Source: Thermosporothrix hazakensis (lineage in GTDB: Bacteria; Chloroflexota; Ktedonobacteria; Ktedonobacterales; Ktedonobacteraceae). Taken from it: DNA of 64,000 nucleotides. A model generated the notes under the pieces. That model did not search any database. It had not been told where the DNA came from and worked only from the letters and a program-made list of their open reading frames with translations. The DNA is taken from the NCBI RefSeq assembly GCF_003253565.1, contig NZ_QKUF01000010.1:127236-191235 (forward strand), written 5' to 3'. Below, one piece after another: positions 34,720 to 44,152 of this stretch. Position 1 is the stretch's first letter, and every line of letters begins with the position of its first letter. The translations under genes were made by a program, and so were the position numbers.

Positions 34720-34733
34720 AGAAGGAAAGAAAG

Positions 34734-35513
34734 ATGTCAGAAACGATCAATCTGGAAACACCCACTCAAACAACAGAGCCCGCCGTGACCGTGGTTGCCA
34801 GAAATCTCTGCAAATACTTTAAAATGCATGGCGAAGTCATTCACGCGGTTGATAATGCAAGCTTTGTCTTCAAAGCAGGCCAGTTCGTGACGATCATGGG
34901 GCCTAGCGGCAGCGGCAAATCTACCCTGCTCTATCTGCTTGGTGGCCTCGACCAGCCGACAAGCGGTGAACTCACTATCGATGGCATCGACATGACCCGG
35001 CTCAGCGGCTCAAAAGAGCATCACTTCAGGCGGCAGAAGATCGGCTTTGTCTTCCAATCCTTCCACCTGATCCCGAATCTCACAGCGCTGGAAAACGTCA
35101 TGCTGCCAATGGAGCTTGCTGGCACGCGCTCTCGTAGCGAGATGCGCGAACGAGCACGCACCCTGCTGCTTCAGGTCGGTATCAACGAAGATCGCCACCG
35201 ACATCGACCCGGGAAACTCTCTGGCGGACAAAAACAGCGTATCGCGATAGCTCGGGCGCTTGCCAACGATCCCCGCGTGATTCTGGCTGACGAGCCGACC
35301 GGCAACCTCGACACTCACAACGGCAAGCGCATCATTGATCTGCTCAGGCAGCTCGCGCATCAGGGGCGCACCGTTATCGTGGTGACACACGATCAGCGCA
35401 TTGCAAAACAGGCAGATGTCTGCATCGAGATTGAGGATGGCAAAATCACCACGCAGAATCTTGAGGTTCCCGCCACTCCCGAACCGCCACAGAAAAAGAA
35501 GCGCCGTAGATAA
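34734..35513 (+). CDS. MacB/LolD-type ABC transporter ATP-binding protein
   Basis: 259 residues, 14 bases after the permease. Walker A is GPSGSGKST, the signature is LSGGQKQR, Walker B is VILADEPTGNLD, and the switch His is in VTHDQRIAKQADVCIEI. The N- and C-terminal tails (…EPPQKKKRRR) are lineage-specific. With the permease it forms a homodimeric-type exporter. A 13-bp hairpin at 35538-35578 follows the gene. Confidence 0.95.
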   Translation: MSETINLETPTQTTEPAVTVVARNLCKYFKMHGEVIHAVDNASFVFKAGQFVTIMGPSGSGKSTLLYLLGGLDQPTSGELTIDGIDMTRLSGSKEHHFRRQKIGFVFQSFHLIPNLTALENVMLPMELAGTRSRSEMRERARTLLLQVGINEDRHRHRPGKLSGGQKQRIAIARALANDPRVILADEPTGNLDTHNGKRIIDLLRQLAHQGRTVIVVTHDQRIAKQADVCIEIEDGKITTQNLEVPATPEPPQKKKRRR

Positions 35514-35537
35514 CTTCGTTCCCACATCCTCCCGGTA

Positions 35538-35578
35538 CAGGAGCGCCTTCATCCCTTCCTCAATCGAAGGTGCTCCTG
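35538..35578 (+). terminator. Hairpin after ABC exporter operon
   Basis: CAGGAGCGCCTTC (35538-35550) pairs with GAAGGTGCTCCTG (35566-35578), 13 bp with one G-T pair. No U-run follows. Confidence 0.55.
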
Positions 35579-35644
35579 TCTCTCAGGACGGCCACTCATC
35601 ATCCTACCGCTCTGAATCCTCCACAGGAGATGCTGGAGTGGCTT

Positions 35645-35738
35645 TGTCTATCCCTTCTTCGGGCTCTCCTGAGCAAGCACATGAGCAGCCCGGTGACATG
35701 CATCTCGGCAGGTTGTCTGTCTATCCCTTCTTCGGGCT
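35645..35738 (+). repeat. Pair of 21-bp direct repeats in spacer
   Basis: The 21-base element beginning TGTCTATCCCTTCTTCGGGC occurs at 35645-35665 and again, perfectly, at 35718-35738. The spacer to the LacI operator region (35740-36110) holds nothing else I can support. Confidence 0.6.
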
Positions 35739-36112
35739 TTTAAACAGAATATATGCGATTCTGTGAGCATAGAACCTGACACCTTTTTTTCCTGTCTTTC
35801 CTGCGAGAGTCATCTGCTCTACAAGAAGCATACACCAAAAACCAGAAAAAAGGCAAGTGTCTATAAATATCTATTATGCCTCCCTGATCCCAATTACCAC
35901 AAAATATGTGATCTATAGCTGAGTTTTTGTGCCACTCTCTCCAAGCGCGCTTCTCTCTCGTCCTATCGGAGAAGATCGTTTCTGTCTCTTTCCCCTATAA
36001 ACCCCGGGGATGAACGGCATAGCGCCCCACCAGAACAATGATTGCAACCGAGAGAAGACCATGTGCTACGTGCTTACTCGCTCCTCGGTATCTTCTCCGT
36101 CTCTATCGAAAT

Positions 36113-36124
36113 GGAAACGTTTCC
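36113..36124. promoter_or_regulatory. LacI-type operator 1
   Basis: Perfect 12-bp palindrome GGAAACGTTTCC, upstream of the -35 box of the LacI gene. Confidence 0.85.
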
Positions 36125-36134
36125 TCATTTTCCC

Positions 36135-36163
36135 TTGACACCCGCCTTTTTTATCAGTATACT
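36135..36163 (+). promoter_or_regulatory. Sigma-70 promoter of the LacI gene
   Basis: TTGACA (36135-36140) and TATACT (36158-36163) are 17 bases apart, the optimum. The promoter lies between two identical operator cores. Confidence 0.88.
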
Positions 36164-36172
36164 CCCTTTTAG

Positions 36173-36188
36173 ATGGAAACGTTTCCAT
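36173..36188. promoter_or_regulatory. LacI-type operator 2
   Basis: Perfect 16-bp palindrome ATGGAAACGTTTCCAT, centred 60 bases (about six helical turns) from operator 1 and covering the start of transcription. This spacing suits a DNA loop between two repressor dimers. Confidence 0.88.
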
Positions 36189-36211
36189 CTTTCAACAGAA
36201 TAGGGTAAGGC

Positions 36212-37216
36212 ATGGCAACGATTAAAGACATCGCACGAACAGCCGGTGTAGGCATTGGAACCGTATCACGCGTTCTCAATGAGACGGGATATGTGAGCGA
36301 AGAGACGCGCCAGAAAGTATGGAATGCGGTAAAGAGCCTTCAATACGTCCCTAATGGTATAGCCCGTGCGCTGGTCACGAAACGTACTATGGCTCTGGGC
36401 GTTGTCCTGCATGACTTGATGAATCCATATGTCCCCACGATCGCACGCGGGATTGAGGATGAAGCCCGCCGTCATGGCTATACCATGATGGTGCTGGATA
36501 CCGATTGGCAGCTTGAACATGAGCTACGAGCCATCACGATTCTACGTCAGCAAGCGGTTGATGGAATCATTCTGGTTTCGCCTGCCAACACAGAAGAGAT
36601 GGTCAGCAAATGCCAGGACGAAAACATCCCGGTGATCGTGGTCGATAGCGGAGATGCATCGGCGATATCGCATATCACTGCCGATCACTACAAAGGGGCC
36701 AGAGATGCAGTCGCCTGGGCCAAAAAGCAGGGACATACGCACATCGGGTTTCTGGCGGGGCCGGCCGGATTGCGTTTTGCGGATTTGCGCCTGCGCGGCT
36801 ACCTGGACAGCATGGGGCTGACAGATCTCTCGCTGGAAGAGGTCGACCAACGAAAGGAACTCCCCATTGTCCGTGCTGAGTTTCTCTTTGAGGGGGGGCG
36901 CGCCGCTACCGAAGCGCTCTTACACGCCCATCCCGAGATCACCTGTATTTTCGCGGGGAATGACATGTCTGCGCTTGGAGCCTTGCAATATCTTGAGCAG
37001 CAGGGCATTGCAGTCCCGGAGCAAATCGCGATTATTGGCTTCGATGATATCTTTATCGCTTCCCTTGTACATCCAAGACTTACCACTATTCGTCAACCCA
37101 TGTATGAGATCGGCGTGGCAGCAGCCGAACTGCTGATGCAGCATCTGAGCGCACCGGAGTGCCCGATACCACAACGCGTCTTCGATCTCACACTGGTCGT
37201 TCGCGAGTCTTGTTGA
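36212..37216 (+). CDS. LacI-family transcriptional repressor
   Basis: 334 residues, ATG preceded by AGGGTAAGG. The N-terminal HTH and hinge helix are typical (TIKDIARTAGVGIGTVSRVLN; VPNGIARALVTK). The periplasmic-binding-protein-like core follows (MALGVVLHDLMNPYVPTIAR, FLAGPAGLRFADLRLRGY, IIGFDDIFIASLVHPRLTTI). The two operators around its promoter indicate autoregulation. It precedes a sugar-import operon with a GH3 glycosidase and likely responds to the imported sugar. No perfect copy of the operator is seen in the 555-bp spacer before that operon. Confidence 0.95.
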   Translation: MATIKDIARTAGVGIGTVSRVLNETGYVSEETRQKVWNAVKSLQYVPNGIARALVTKRTMALGVVLHDLMNPYVPTIARGIEDEARRHGYTMMVLDTDWQLEHELRAITILRQQAVDGIILVSPANTEEMVSKCQDENIPVIVVDSGDASAISHITADHYKGARDAVAWAKKQGHTHIGFLAGPAGLRFADLRLRGYLDSMGLTDLSLEEVDQRKELPIVRAEFLFEGGRAATEALLHAHPEITCIFAGNDMSALGALQYLEQQGIAVPEQIAIIGFDDIFIASLVHPRLTTIRQPMYEIGVAAAELLMQHLSAPECPIPQRVFDLTLVVRESC

Positions 37217-37771
37217 GCATGCCTGTTGCCAGCGGTCGTGAAAGAAAGGATTGCTTATGAGAGAAGGGAGAGCTGTTCATCTGCCCGACAAGAGCAGTGC
37301 TCATCAGTATGGCATGCTGGCCTGAGCAGGGCGCGATAGCCCTTTCGCCTCAACAGGGAAGCGCATTATCAAGCCCTGGTCATCATTGAGGAGCAACAGC
37401 CACTGCCGTGAGCCGGGACCGCACGCTCAAACGGTGAACGGTCTGCCTGTATTCTCTTGCCTGTCGTTTCACTGAGGCGCATTATCGGCCCTGAGAGCCG
37501 CGCGAAACGACACCGTTCCTTCTCCTCACGCTGCTCAAGGCAGGCAAACATTTCGAGCATGACCCATGCATGTCATTATCTCCAGACGGGTTCTCGCTCT
37601 TATCAGAAAGGAGGAAACTCACAGCCAGAAAACACTGAAGAAACTCTATTGATGGTAGCTTGCCTGACATCTGTCAACGCGTTCTTCCCTTTATAAGCTG
37701 TATTTGTATGTAGATTCTCTAGTCCAGACTTCAGGAAGTCTGTTAGGCACTGATGCCTGAGAGGTTGAACA
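37217..37771. other. Spacer between LacI gene and sugar operon
   Basis: No supported gene. A perfect 9-bp inverted repeat TGTCGTTTC/GAAACGACA (37462-37470 with 37504-37512) has a 33-base loop and resembles half of the LacI palindrome (GTTTC/GAAAC). The decamer GCGCATTATC occurs twice. The promoter of the sugar operon must lie here, but I see no consensus pair. Confidence 0.4.
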
Positions 37772-39103
37772 ATGCAAGCCAAAATCACTCGACGCACATT
37801 TTTTGGGGTTACCGGTGCCGCTGCCCTCTCGACAACGCTCAGCGCTTGTTTTGGCGTCGGCAACAATCAGCCATCAACCGGGGGAAATAACAGTACCACT
37901 ATATCTATCTGGGATATTCGCACAGGGAGCGATCAAGAGGCGATCAGGAAGCTGACGAATAGCTTCAACTCTTCCCATTCTGATGTACGTGCGAACATCG
38001 AATTTTTCCAGAATGACCCGTACAAGCAAAAGCTTCAGATCGCGATGGGTGCCCATAATCCCCCTGACATCTTCATTGGTTGGGGCGGTGGCATCCTCAA
38101 AAACTATGTTGATGCCGACAATGTGTACGATCTGACCCCCGACCTGAACGCGGACTCCAACTGGAAAAACCGCTTCATCCCCTCTATTCTGGAAAGCGCC
38201 ACCTTCGATGGAAAGATCTACGGCGTTCCGTGCAGTGGCATGCAACCGCTGTTCTTCTTCTACAATAAGGAGCTCTTCAAGAAGCATAACCTGAAGCCGC
38301 CTCAGACGTGGGATGAGCTGCTCAAGATCGTCGATACACTCAACAAGCAGAGCATTATTCCGATCGCGCTCGCCGGTGCCAGCAAGTGGCCGTACCTGAT
38401 GTACCTGGAATACCTTGCCGATAGAATCGGTGGGCCCGACGCGTTTAAAGCGATCCTCAACAATCAGGCAAACTCGTGGTCTCAGGATGCGGTCATCAAG
38501 GCCGCGACGCTCATCCAGCAACTCATCAACAGCAACGCGTTCGGTTCCAATTTCGCCTCTGTCGTCGCAGATACGAACCAGGATGCCGCCCTGATCTACA
38601 CCGGAAAAGCCGCGATGATGCTGCAAGGAAGCTGGAACTTCCCGACCTTCCAGACAAACAGCCCCGACTTCGTGAAAAATGATAAGCTCGGCTGGTTCCC
38701 CTTCCCCGCTGTCGAAGGTGGCAAGGGAGACGCCAGCAATATTTGCGGCAATCCATCGAATTTCTATTCGATCTCGAAGGCCTCCAAAGCCCCTCAGAAA
38801 TGCATCACGTATCTCAAAGATGCGGTGCTCGCTCCCGAAGGAGTCAAGCAGTTTATTGCGCTGGGCAACGTTCCCCCCGTTCAGGGAATCGAATCACAAC
38901 TGGCAAGCAGCGAGAATGGCGAGTGGTTGCAGTTCAATTATCAGCTCGTGCAGAAAGCCTCTCACTTCCAGCTTTCCTGGGATCAGGCACTGCAACCGCA
39001 ACCCGCGCAGGAGCTGCTCACCAACCTGGATCGGTTGTTCTTGAAACAGATCACTCCTCAGCAGTTTGCCGACAACATGAACAAGACCCTGAAAGCGTCT
39101 TAG
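37772..39103 (+). CDS. Sugar ABC transporter substrate-binding lipoprotein
   Basis: 443 residues, GAGAGG seven bases before the ATG. The signal has a twin-arginine-like start (TRRTFFGVTGAAALS) and a lipobox with Cys26 (TTLSAC). The mature protein is a family-1 solute-binding protein: PPDIFIGWGGGILKNYVDAD, YGVPCSGMQPLFFFYNKELF, GKAAMMLQGSWNFPTF. It should bind an oligosaccharide or glycoside outside the membrane and hand it to the two permeases encoded next. A GH3 glycosidase ends the operon, so a beta-glucoside or xyloside is the likely cargo. Confidence 0.93.
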   Translation: MQAKITRRTFFGVTGAAALSTTLSACFGVGNNQPSTGGNNSTTISIWDIRTGSDQEAIRKLTNSFNSSHSDVRANIEFFQNDPYKQKLQIAMGAHNPPDIFIGWGGGILKNYVDADNVYDLTPDLNADSNWKNRFIPSILESATFDGKIYGVPCSGMQPLFFFYNKELFKKHNLKPPQTWDELLKIVDTLNKQSIIPIALAGASKWPYLMYLEYLADRIGGPDAFKAILNNQANSWSQDAVIKAATLIQQLINSNAFGSNFASVVADTNQDAALIYTGKAAMMLQGSWNFPTFQTNSPDFVKNDKLGWFPFPAVEGGKGDASNICGNPSNFYSISKASKAPQKCITYLKDAVLAPEGVKQFIALGNVPPVQGIESQLASSENGEWLQFNYQLVQKASHFQLSWDQALQPQPAQELLTNLDRLFLKQITPQQFADNMNKTLKAS

Positions 39104-39184
39104 ACTGGCAACTTCGGAAACATGCCCCGGCTCTCTGTCCCCCTTGTATCGGGCGGACAGAGAGCACTCTAGAAAGGTGCACGT

Positions 39185-40099
39185 ATGAGCGCGTCAACAA
39201 GAACAGCAGTATCCCGACGAGACGGATGGATAGCTGTCCTCTGGTCGCTGCCAGCCCTGGCATTCTATCTTCTCTTCGCGATCATCCCGCTCTTTATCGC
39301 GGTATACCTGAGCTTTACCAACTGGAATGGGCTCTCACAGCCAACATGGGTGGGGCTTCAAAACTGGATTGCGCTGCTCTCGGACAGCGTGACCGGCAAC
39401 TCGCTCATCCTGACGATTGAAGTCATGCTTATAAGCTGGATCGTCCAGACGCCGATCAGCCTGTTACTCGGCGTTTTCATGGCCGGCACGCAGCGGTATC
39501 GAGCAGTGCTCAGCGTCTTCTACTTTCTTCCCCTGCTCTTCTCAGCGGTCGCCATCGGCCTCACCTGGGTCGCGCTGCTCGATCCAAACTTCGGGCTGGT
39601 GAATACGCTGCTCAAGACCATTGGCTTATCAGCACTGGCAAAAGGCTGGCTAGGAGATCCCGGGCTGGCATTTTTCGTCGTGATGGTGATTATTTGCTGG
39701 CAATTTATCCCATTTCACTCCCTGCTCTACCTGGGCGGCGCGAGACAGATCCCGCGAGAACTCTATGAAGCATCCACCATAGACGGTGCCGGGCGGCTTC
39801 AGCAATTCTTCTTCATCACGTTACCTCAACTCAAGTACACGGTGATTACCTCCACCACCCTGATTTGCACCGGTTCTCTCACCTACTTTGATCTTTTTTG
39901 GGTCACTACCGGAGGCGGGCCCGGCTACGCGACTCGCGTGCTTCCACTCCATATGTACATCACGGCTTTCCCGAACCAGGCGGTAGGCTATGGTAGCGTG
40001 CTGGCGGTCGTCCTGGCCCTTTTCGGTGTCGTCCTTTCGTTTGTGTTTCTCCGGTTCACTGGCTTTACCAGGATGTCAAGCCAGCTCGAAGGCCTGTAG
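39185..40099 (+). CDS. Sugar ABC transporter permease, MalF/UgpA type
   Basis: 304 residues with AAAGGTG six bases before the ATG. Six membrane helices, and the EAA coupling loop ELYEASTIDGAGRLQQFFFI that docks the ATPase. It pairs with the next permease. No ABC ATPase is encoded in this operon, so the pair must use a shared ATPase of the MsmX type from elsewhere in the genome. Confidence 0.93.
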   Translation: MSASTRTAVSRRDGWIAVLWSLPALAFYLLFAIIPLFIAVYLSFTNWNGLSQPTWVGLQNWIALLSDSVTGNSLILTIEVMLISWIVQTPISLLLGVFMAGTQRYRAVLSVFYFLPLLFSAVAIGLTWVALLDPNFGLVNTLLKTIGLSALAKGWLGDPGLAFFVVMVIICWQFIPFHSLLYLGGARQIPRELYEASTIDGAGRLQQFFFITLPQLKYTVITSTTLICTGSLTYFDLFWVTTGGGPGYATRVLPLHMYITAFPNQAVGYGSVLAVVLALFGVVLSFVFLRFTGFTRMSSQLEGL

Positions 40100-40129
40100 T
40101 ATCAGCAGAGCTAGAAAAGAAGGTGTTTT

Positions 40130-41011
40130 ATGAGTGCAGACATAGTTTCTCAGCAGATCGCTGATACCCAACACCAGAACCAACGAGCACCGCGGCGCGG
40201 GTGGTGGGAGATCCTCCCATTCACGTTCGGGATTATCTGGTTTCTCATTGCTTTCTTTCCCGTACTGTACATGTTTGGAACCAGCCTGCGCCCGCTCTCC
40301 GACTACTTTACAGACATTCCCTGGTTGCCTCCATCGCATCCCACGCTGGAAAATTATAGCTCGGTGCTCGCCAGCGACTTCGGACTGTATTTCATGAACA
40401 CGGTTTTTGTCACGGTGTTCAGTGTCCTGCTGATCGTTATCGTGTCGCTGTTGAGCGCCTACGCGATCTCAAGGATACGCAATCGGGTGACGCAATTCAT
40501 CTTCAACCTCTTCCTTGTCGGGTTAGCCATTCCCCTTCAGGCAACGATTATTCCGATCTATGCGATCACTATCAACCTGCACCTCTACGACTCGCTGTAT
40601 GCGCTCATCCTGCCCAGTGTCGCCTTCGGTATTCCGCTCTCTGTGCTGGTGCTTGTGACCTACATCAGAGATATTCCCCGAGAGCTCTTTGAAGCGATGC
40701 TCATTGATGGCGCGGGCCATTTCCGCATCTTGCGCGCCCTGGTGCTTCCATTATCGCGCCCGGCGCTGACCACCGTCATCATCTATGAGACTATCCAGGT
40801 CTGGAATGGCTTCCTGTTCCCGCTGGTTCTGACGCAGAGCACCAATGTTCGTGTGCTCCCGCTCGCTCTCTGGAACTTCCAGGGCCAGTATACAACCAAT
40901 GTCCCGGCGATTATGGCAGCGGTCTTTCTGTCGGCGACCCCGATTATCCTGCTCTACATTTTTGGCAGGCGACAACTGCTCAGCGGCCTGGTCGCAGGCT
41001 TCAGCAAATAG
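40130..41011 (+). CDS. Sugar ABC transporter permease, MalG/UgpE type
   Basis: 293 residues, GAAGGTG before the ATG, 30 bases after the first permease. Six membrane helices; the EAA loop is ELFEAMLIDGAGHFRILRAL. The N-terminal 30 residues are cytoplasmic and basic. It forms the second half of the importer channel. Confidence 0.93.
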   Translation: MSADIVSQQIADTQHQNQRAPRRGWWEILPFTFGIIWFLIAFFPVLYMFGTSLRPLSDYFTDIPWLPPSHPTLENYSSVLASDFGLYFMNTVFVTVFSVLLIVIVSLLSAYAISRIRNRVTQFIFNLFLVGLAIPLQATIIPIYAITINLHLYDSLYALILPSVAFGIPLSVLVLVTYIRDIPRELFEAMLIDGAGHFRILRALVLPLSRPALTTVIIYETIQVWNGFLFPLVLTQSTNVRVLPLALWNFQGQYTTNVPAIMAAVFLSATPIILLYIFGRRQLLSGLVAGFSK

Positions 41012-41038
41012 TGTTGAATAGAAGGGATACAAACGAGT

Positions 41039-43390
41039 ATGTCTGCAACGTATCGTGATCCACATGCCCCGCTTGAAGAGCGTGTTGAAAACCTGCTCTC
41101 CCTGATGACTCTGGATGAAAAGCTTGCTCAGCTCGGCAGCTATTGGAGCACCGCCTTCATCAGCACGGGCACCTTTGATCCTGACCTGGTGCGTCAGAAG
41201 ATCCCGCATGGGATCGGCCAAGTGACGCGTATCGGCGCTGCTACCGGGTTACGCCCACGCGAGAGCGCACGGCTGATGAACGCGCTGCAAAAAAGCGTCA
41301 TCGAGCAAACGCGGCTCGGTATCCCGATCATTGTACATGAAGAGGCCGCCGGAGGCTTCTGCCATCGCGATGCCACCGTCTTTCCCCAGGCCATTGCGCT
41401 GGCCGCCACCTGGAATCCAGAACGAGTCAAGCAGGTTGCGGAGGCCATTCGGACGCAAATGATGGCCGTCGGAGCGCGACACGCCCTTGCTCCAGTGCTC
41501 GATGTCGCACGCGATCCACGATGGGGACGCGTCGAGGAGACCTATGGCGAAGACCCTGTCCTGATCGGCGCCATCGGAACCGCCTATGTGCAGGGCTTGC
41601 AGGGCGACGATCTCGCGCATGGCGTCGCAGCGACCGGCAAGCACTTTCTTGGCTATGCACTTTCCGAGGGTGGACGCAACTGGGCCCCGGTACACCTCGG
41701 CCCGCGAGAGCTCCGCGAAGTCTACGCGGACCCCTTTGCGACCGTCATCAGAAATACGGGAATCGCAACTATCATGAACTCGTATGCCTCGGTTGATGGT
41801 CTTCCATGCGCGGGCAGTCCCGCTATCCTGAACGACCTGCTCCGTGACGAGCTTGGCTTTACCGGGGCCGCCGTCGCTGATTATTCCTCTATCGAGATGC
41901 TTCTTTATCATCACCGGGTCGCGGCCACACTGGGAGAGGCCGCACGACTGGCCTTGCAGGCAGGACTTGATATGGAACTGCCGCTCATCAATTGCTATGG
42001 GGAGCCGCTCAAAGCCGAGATTGAGGCGGGACGGCTGTCATTGGACGTCATCGACACAGCCGTGCGGCGCGTCCTGCGACTCAAGTTCCAGTTGGGACTC
42101 TTCGAGCAGCCCTATGTCGATGAGGAAGCCGCAAGCAGCGCGTTCCAGACTCCAGAGCAGCGCGATCTCGCTCGCAAAGTCGTCGCGGAATCCACGATTC
42201 TCCTGCAAAATGATGGAGTGCTTCCGCTCTCGCCAACCCTGAAGCGCCTCGCGATTATCGGGCCGGGTGCAGATGATGCACGGCTCCTGCAAGGCGATTA
42301 TCATTACCCGACTCATCTGGAGCTGATCTATGCCTCTGACAAGGAGCCCGATGCTGTGGGCCTGACGACGCCAAAGGCGACCGGAGAGTACGCGCCCGGC
42401 CCCTACTATACCCCTCACGTCACTCCACTGGCGGGCTTACAGGCTGCCCTGGGCGACCGGGTAGAGATCCGCTATGCAAAGGGGTGCGAGGTGCTTGGCG
42501 AGGATCGCTCCGGTTTCGCGGATGCGGTCCAGATCGCTCGTGATGCAGATGTCGCGGTGGTCGTGGTCGCGGGCAAGAGCGGCCTGCAACGACCGGTCAC
42601 AGTGGGCGAGGCCAACGACGCCACCAATCTTGATCTTACCGGAGTTCAGCCCGAGTTGATCGAGGCCCTCGCTGCTACCGGCACGCCGCTGGTCGTCGTT
42701 GTGCTCAGCGGGCGCATTCACACGCTGAGCGAGGTCGCGAAACGGGCCAACGCGCTGCTTCAACTCTTCCCGGCAGGCGAAGAAGGCGGCAACGGGCTTG
42801 CAGACATCTTAACCGGGCGCGTCAACCCGAGCGGGCGCCTCCCTGTCAGTATGCCACGCGTGGTCGGTCAGGTCCCCATCTACGCGGGAACCCGGGCGGG
42901 CGGTGATCGTGCTATGTTCTTCGACGACTATGTTGATGCTCCGACCACGCCTCTCTTCGCCTTCGGCCACGGCCTGAGCTACACGACATTTACCTACAGC
43001 AACCTGAACATCCAGGCTGGCAAGACCACCGATCCGATACAGGTTTCGCTGGAAGTACGCAATACCGGAGAGCGTGCAGGCGACGAGGTCGTTCAACTGT
43101 ATGGGTGCGATCTGGTTGCGTCTGTCGCCCGTCCCAATCGCATCCTGCTCGGGTTCGCCCGGATCTCACTTGCCCCAAATGAGGCACGCACCATCACCTT
43201 CACGGTCCATCCGTCGCGACTCGCCTTCTATGATCCCGCCATGCGCTTTGTGACCGAGCCGGGAGCTTTCCGTTTCAGCGTCGGCGCTTCCTCAGCCGAC
43301 ATCCGCCTTGAACAGACCATAACGCTGGAGGGCGAGACGGTCACGTTCAAACAGCGAGAGATCGTTGATACCACAGTCGCGATTGACTGA
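41039..43390 (+). CDS. Glycoside hydrolase family 3 enzyme (beta-glucosidase/xylosidase-like)
   Basis: 783 residues with no signal peptide, so it acts on sugar already imported. The N-terminal TIM-barrel domain has the ATGKHFLGYALSEGG substrate-binding motif and the nucleophile Asp281 in AAVADYSSIEM. The second domain holds the candidate acid/base Glu in TVGEANDATNLDL. A C-terminal fibronectin-III-like domain follows (SLEVRNTGERAGDEVVQLY). Order and length fit three-domain GH3 beta-glucosidases or xylosidases; which sugar is cut cannot be told. Last gene of the LacI-linked operon, ended by a hairpin. Confidence 0.93.
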   Translation: MSATYRDPHAPLEERVENLLSLMTLDEKLAQLGSYWSTAFISTGTFDPDLVRQKIPHGIGQVTRIGAATGLRPRESARLMNALQKSVIEQTRLGIPIIVHEEAAGGFCHRDATVFPQAIALAATWNPERVKQVAEAIRTQMMAVGARHALAPVLDVARDPRWGRVEETYGEDPVLIGAIGTAYVQGLQGDDLAHGVAATGKHFLGYALSEGGRNWAPVHLGPRELREVYADPFATVIRNTGIATIMNSYASVDGLPCAGSPAILNDLLRDELGFTGAAVADYSSIEMLLYHHRVAATLGEAARLALQAGLDMELPLINCYGEPLKAEIEAGRLSLDVIDTAVRRVLRLKFQLGLFEQPYVDEEAASSAFQTPEQRDLARKVVAESTILLQNDGVLPLSPTLKRLAIIGPGADDARLLQGDYHYPTHLELIYASDKEPDAVGLTTPKATGEYAPGPYYTPHVTPLAGLQAALGDRVEIRYAKGCEVLGEDRSGFADAVQIARDADVAVVVVAGKSGLQRPVTVGEANDATNLDLTGVQPELIEALAATGTPLVVVVLSGRIHTLSEVAKRANALLQLFPAGEEGGNGLADILTGRVNPSGRLPVSMPRVVGQVPIYAGTRAGGDRAMFFDDYVDAPTTPLFAFGHGLSYTTFTYSNLNIQAGKTTDPIQVSLEVRNTGERAGDEVVQLYGCDLVASVARPNRILLGFARISLAPNEARTITFTVHPSRLAFYDPAMRFVTEPGAFRFSVGASSADIRLEQTITLEGETVTFKQREIVDTTVAID

Positions 43391-43392
43391 GT

Positions 43393-43419
43393 GAGAGGGC
43401 CCATCTCAGATGGGCTCTC
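43393..43419 (+). terminator. Hairpin after GH3 gene
   Basis: GAGAGGGCCCATCT and AGATGGGCTCTC form a stem with a short bulge and small loop just after the stop codon. No U-run. Confidence 0.55.
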
Positions 43420-43557
43420 ATCTGTCAGGCCGCTCACTCAGCATCCAGACCTGGGGGTCACCCCACGTCCTCCATTGATCGCAAAGGCAACAACGCATGA
43501 AGCGGCTGGAATTGAGCCTTCATAGACCTTCCGCATAGGCTCTATGTCTGGCAGTGC

Positions 43558-43953
43558 TCACCCCTGATACTGCTCGTCGCTCACCTTTTCCAGCCAGTCG
43601 ACGGTTTTGCCATCAAGGCGCTCCTGAAGGGCGATGTGAGTCATGGCTGTTGTTGGAGCGGCTCCATGCCAGTGTTTTTCACCTGGCGGGAACCAGATCA
43701 CGTCTCCCGGTCGGATCTCCTCTATCGGACCGCCCCACCGCTGCGCCCGGCCACAGCCAGCCGTTACAATCAGTGTCTGGCCGAGCGGGTGTGTATGCCA
43801 TGCCGTTCGAGCACCCGGCTCAAAGGTCACGCTGGCGCCATTTATGCGGGCCGGATCGGGGGCCTCGAAGAGAGGGTCAATACGCACTGTGCCGGTAAAG
43901 TACTCGGTCGGCCCTTTCCCGGATGGTTGCGAGCCACATCTTTTGATATCCAT
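43558..43953 (-). CDS. Cupin-domain protein (mandelonitrile lyase/carboxymuconolactone-type)
   Basis: 131 residues, one cupin fold. Motif 1 is GARTAWHTHPLGQTLIVTAG and motif 2 is GDVIWFPPGEKHWHGAAPT, giving the His/His/Gln-or-Glu/His metal site. The arrangement AWHTHPLGQTL…GEKHWHGA is typical of small cupins annotated as (R)-mandelonitrile lyase-like, which bind Mn or Fe. The ATG at 43953 has a GTAAGAAGA stretch upstream. Single gene, function unproven. Confidence 0.85.
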   Translation of the reverse strand: MDIKRCGSQPSGKGPTEYFTGTVRIDPLFEAPDPARINGASVTFEPGARTAWHTHPLGQTLIVTAGCGRAQRWGGPIEEIRPGDVIWFPPGEKHWHGAAPTTAMTHIALQERLDGKTVDWLEKVSDEQYQG

Positions 43954-44152
43954 TCTTCTTACTCCAGCTTTTGCATTCTTCTATCACGTAGGGGGAGAGA
44001 ACAATGCTGTCGTTTTTTCAGGACAGCGACAGAGCAGAGAAGCCTGCGCTGCCTGCTACCAGTATAGACAGTCTGGAGAACAGAGCAATGGTCCGCGACG
44101 GCAGAATGTTCAAAGAGGCAGGGCTTCAGGACAGCTCAGACCAGCCATTTTC

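Noticed and set aside
37874..38626. 250-codon minus-strand frame opposite the sugar-binding protein
   Set aside because: Shadow frame; the plus-strand lipoprotein is unambiguous.
41249..41914. 221-codon minus-strand frame opposite the GH3 gene
   Set aside because: Shadow frame inside a clear GH3 catalytic domain.
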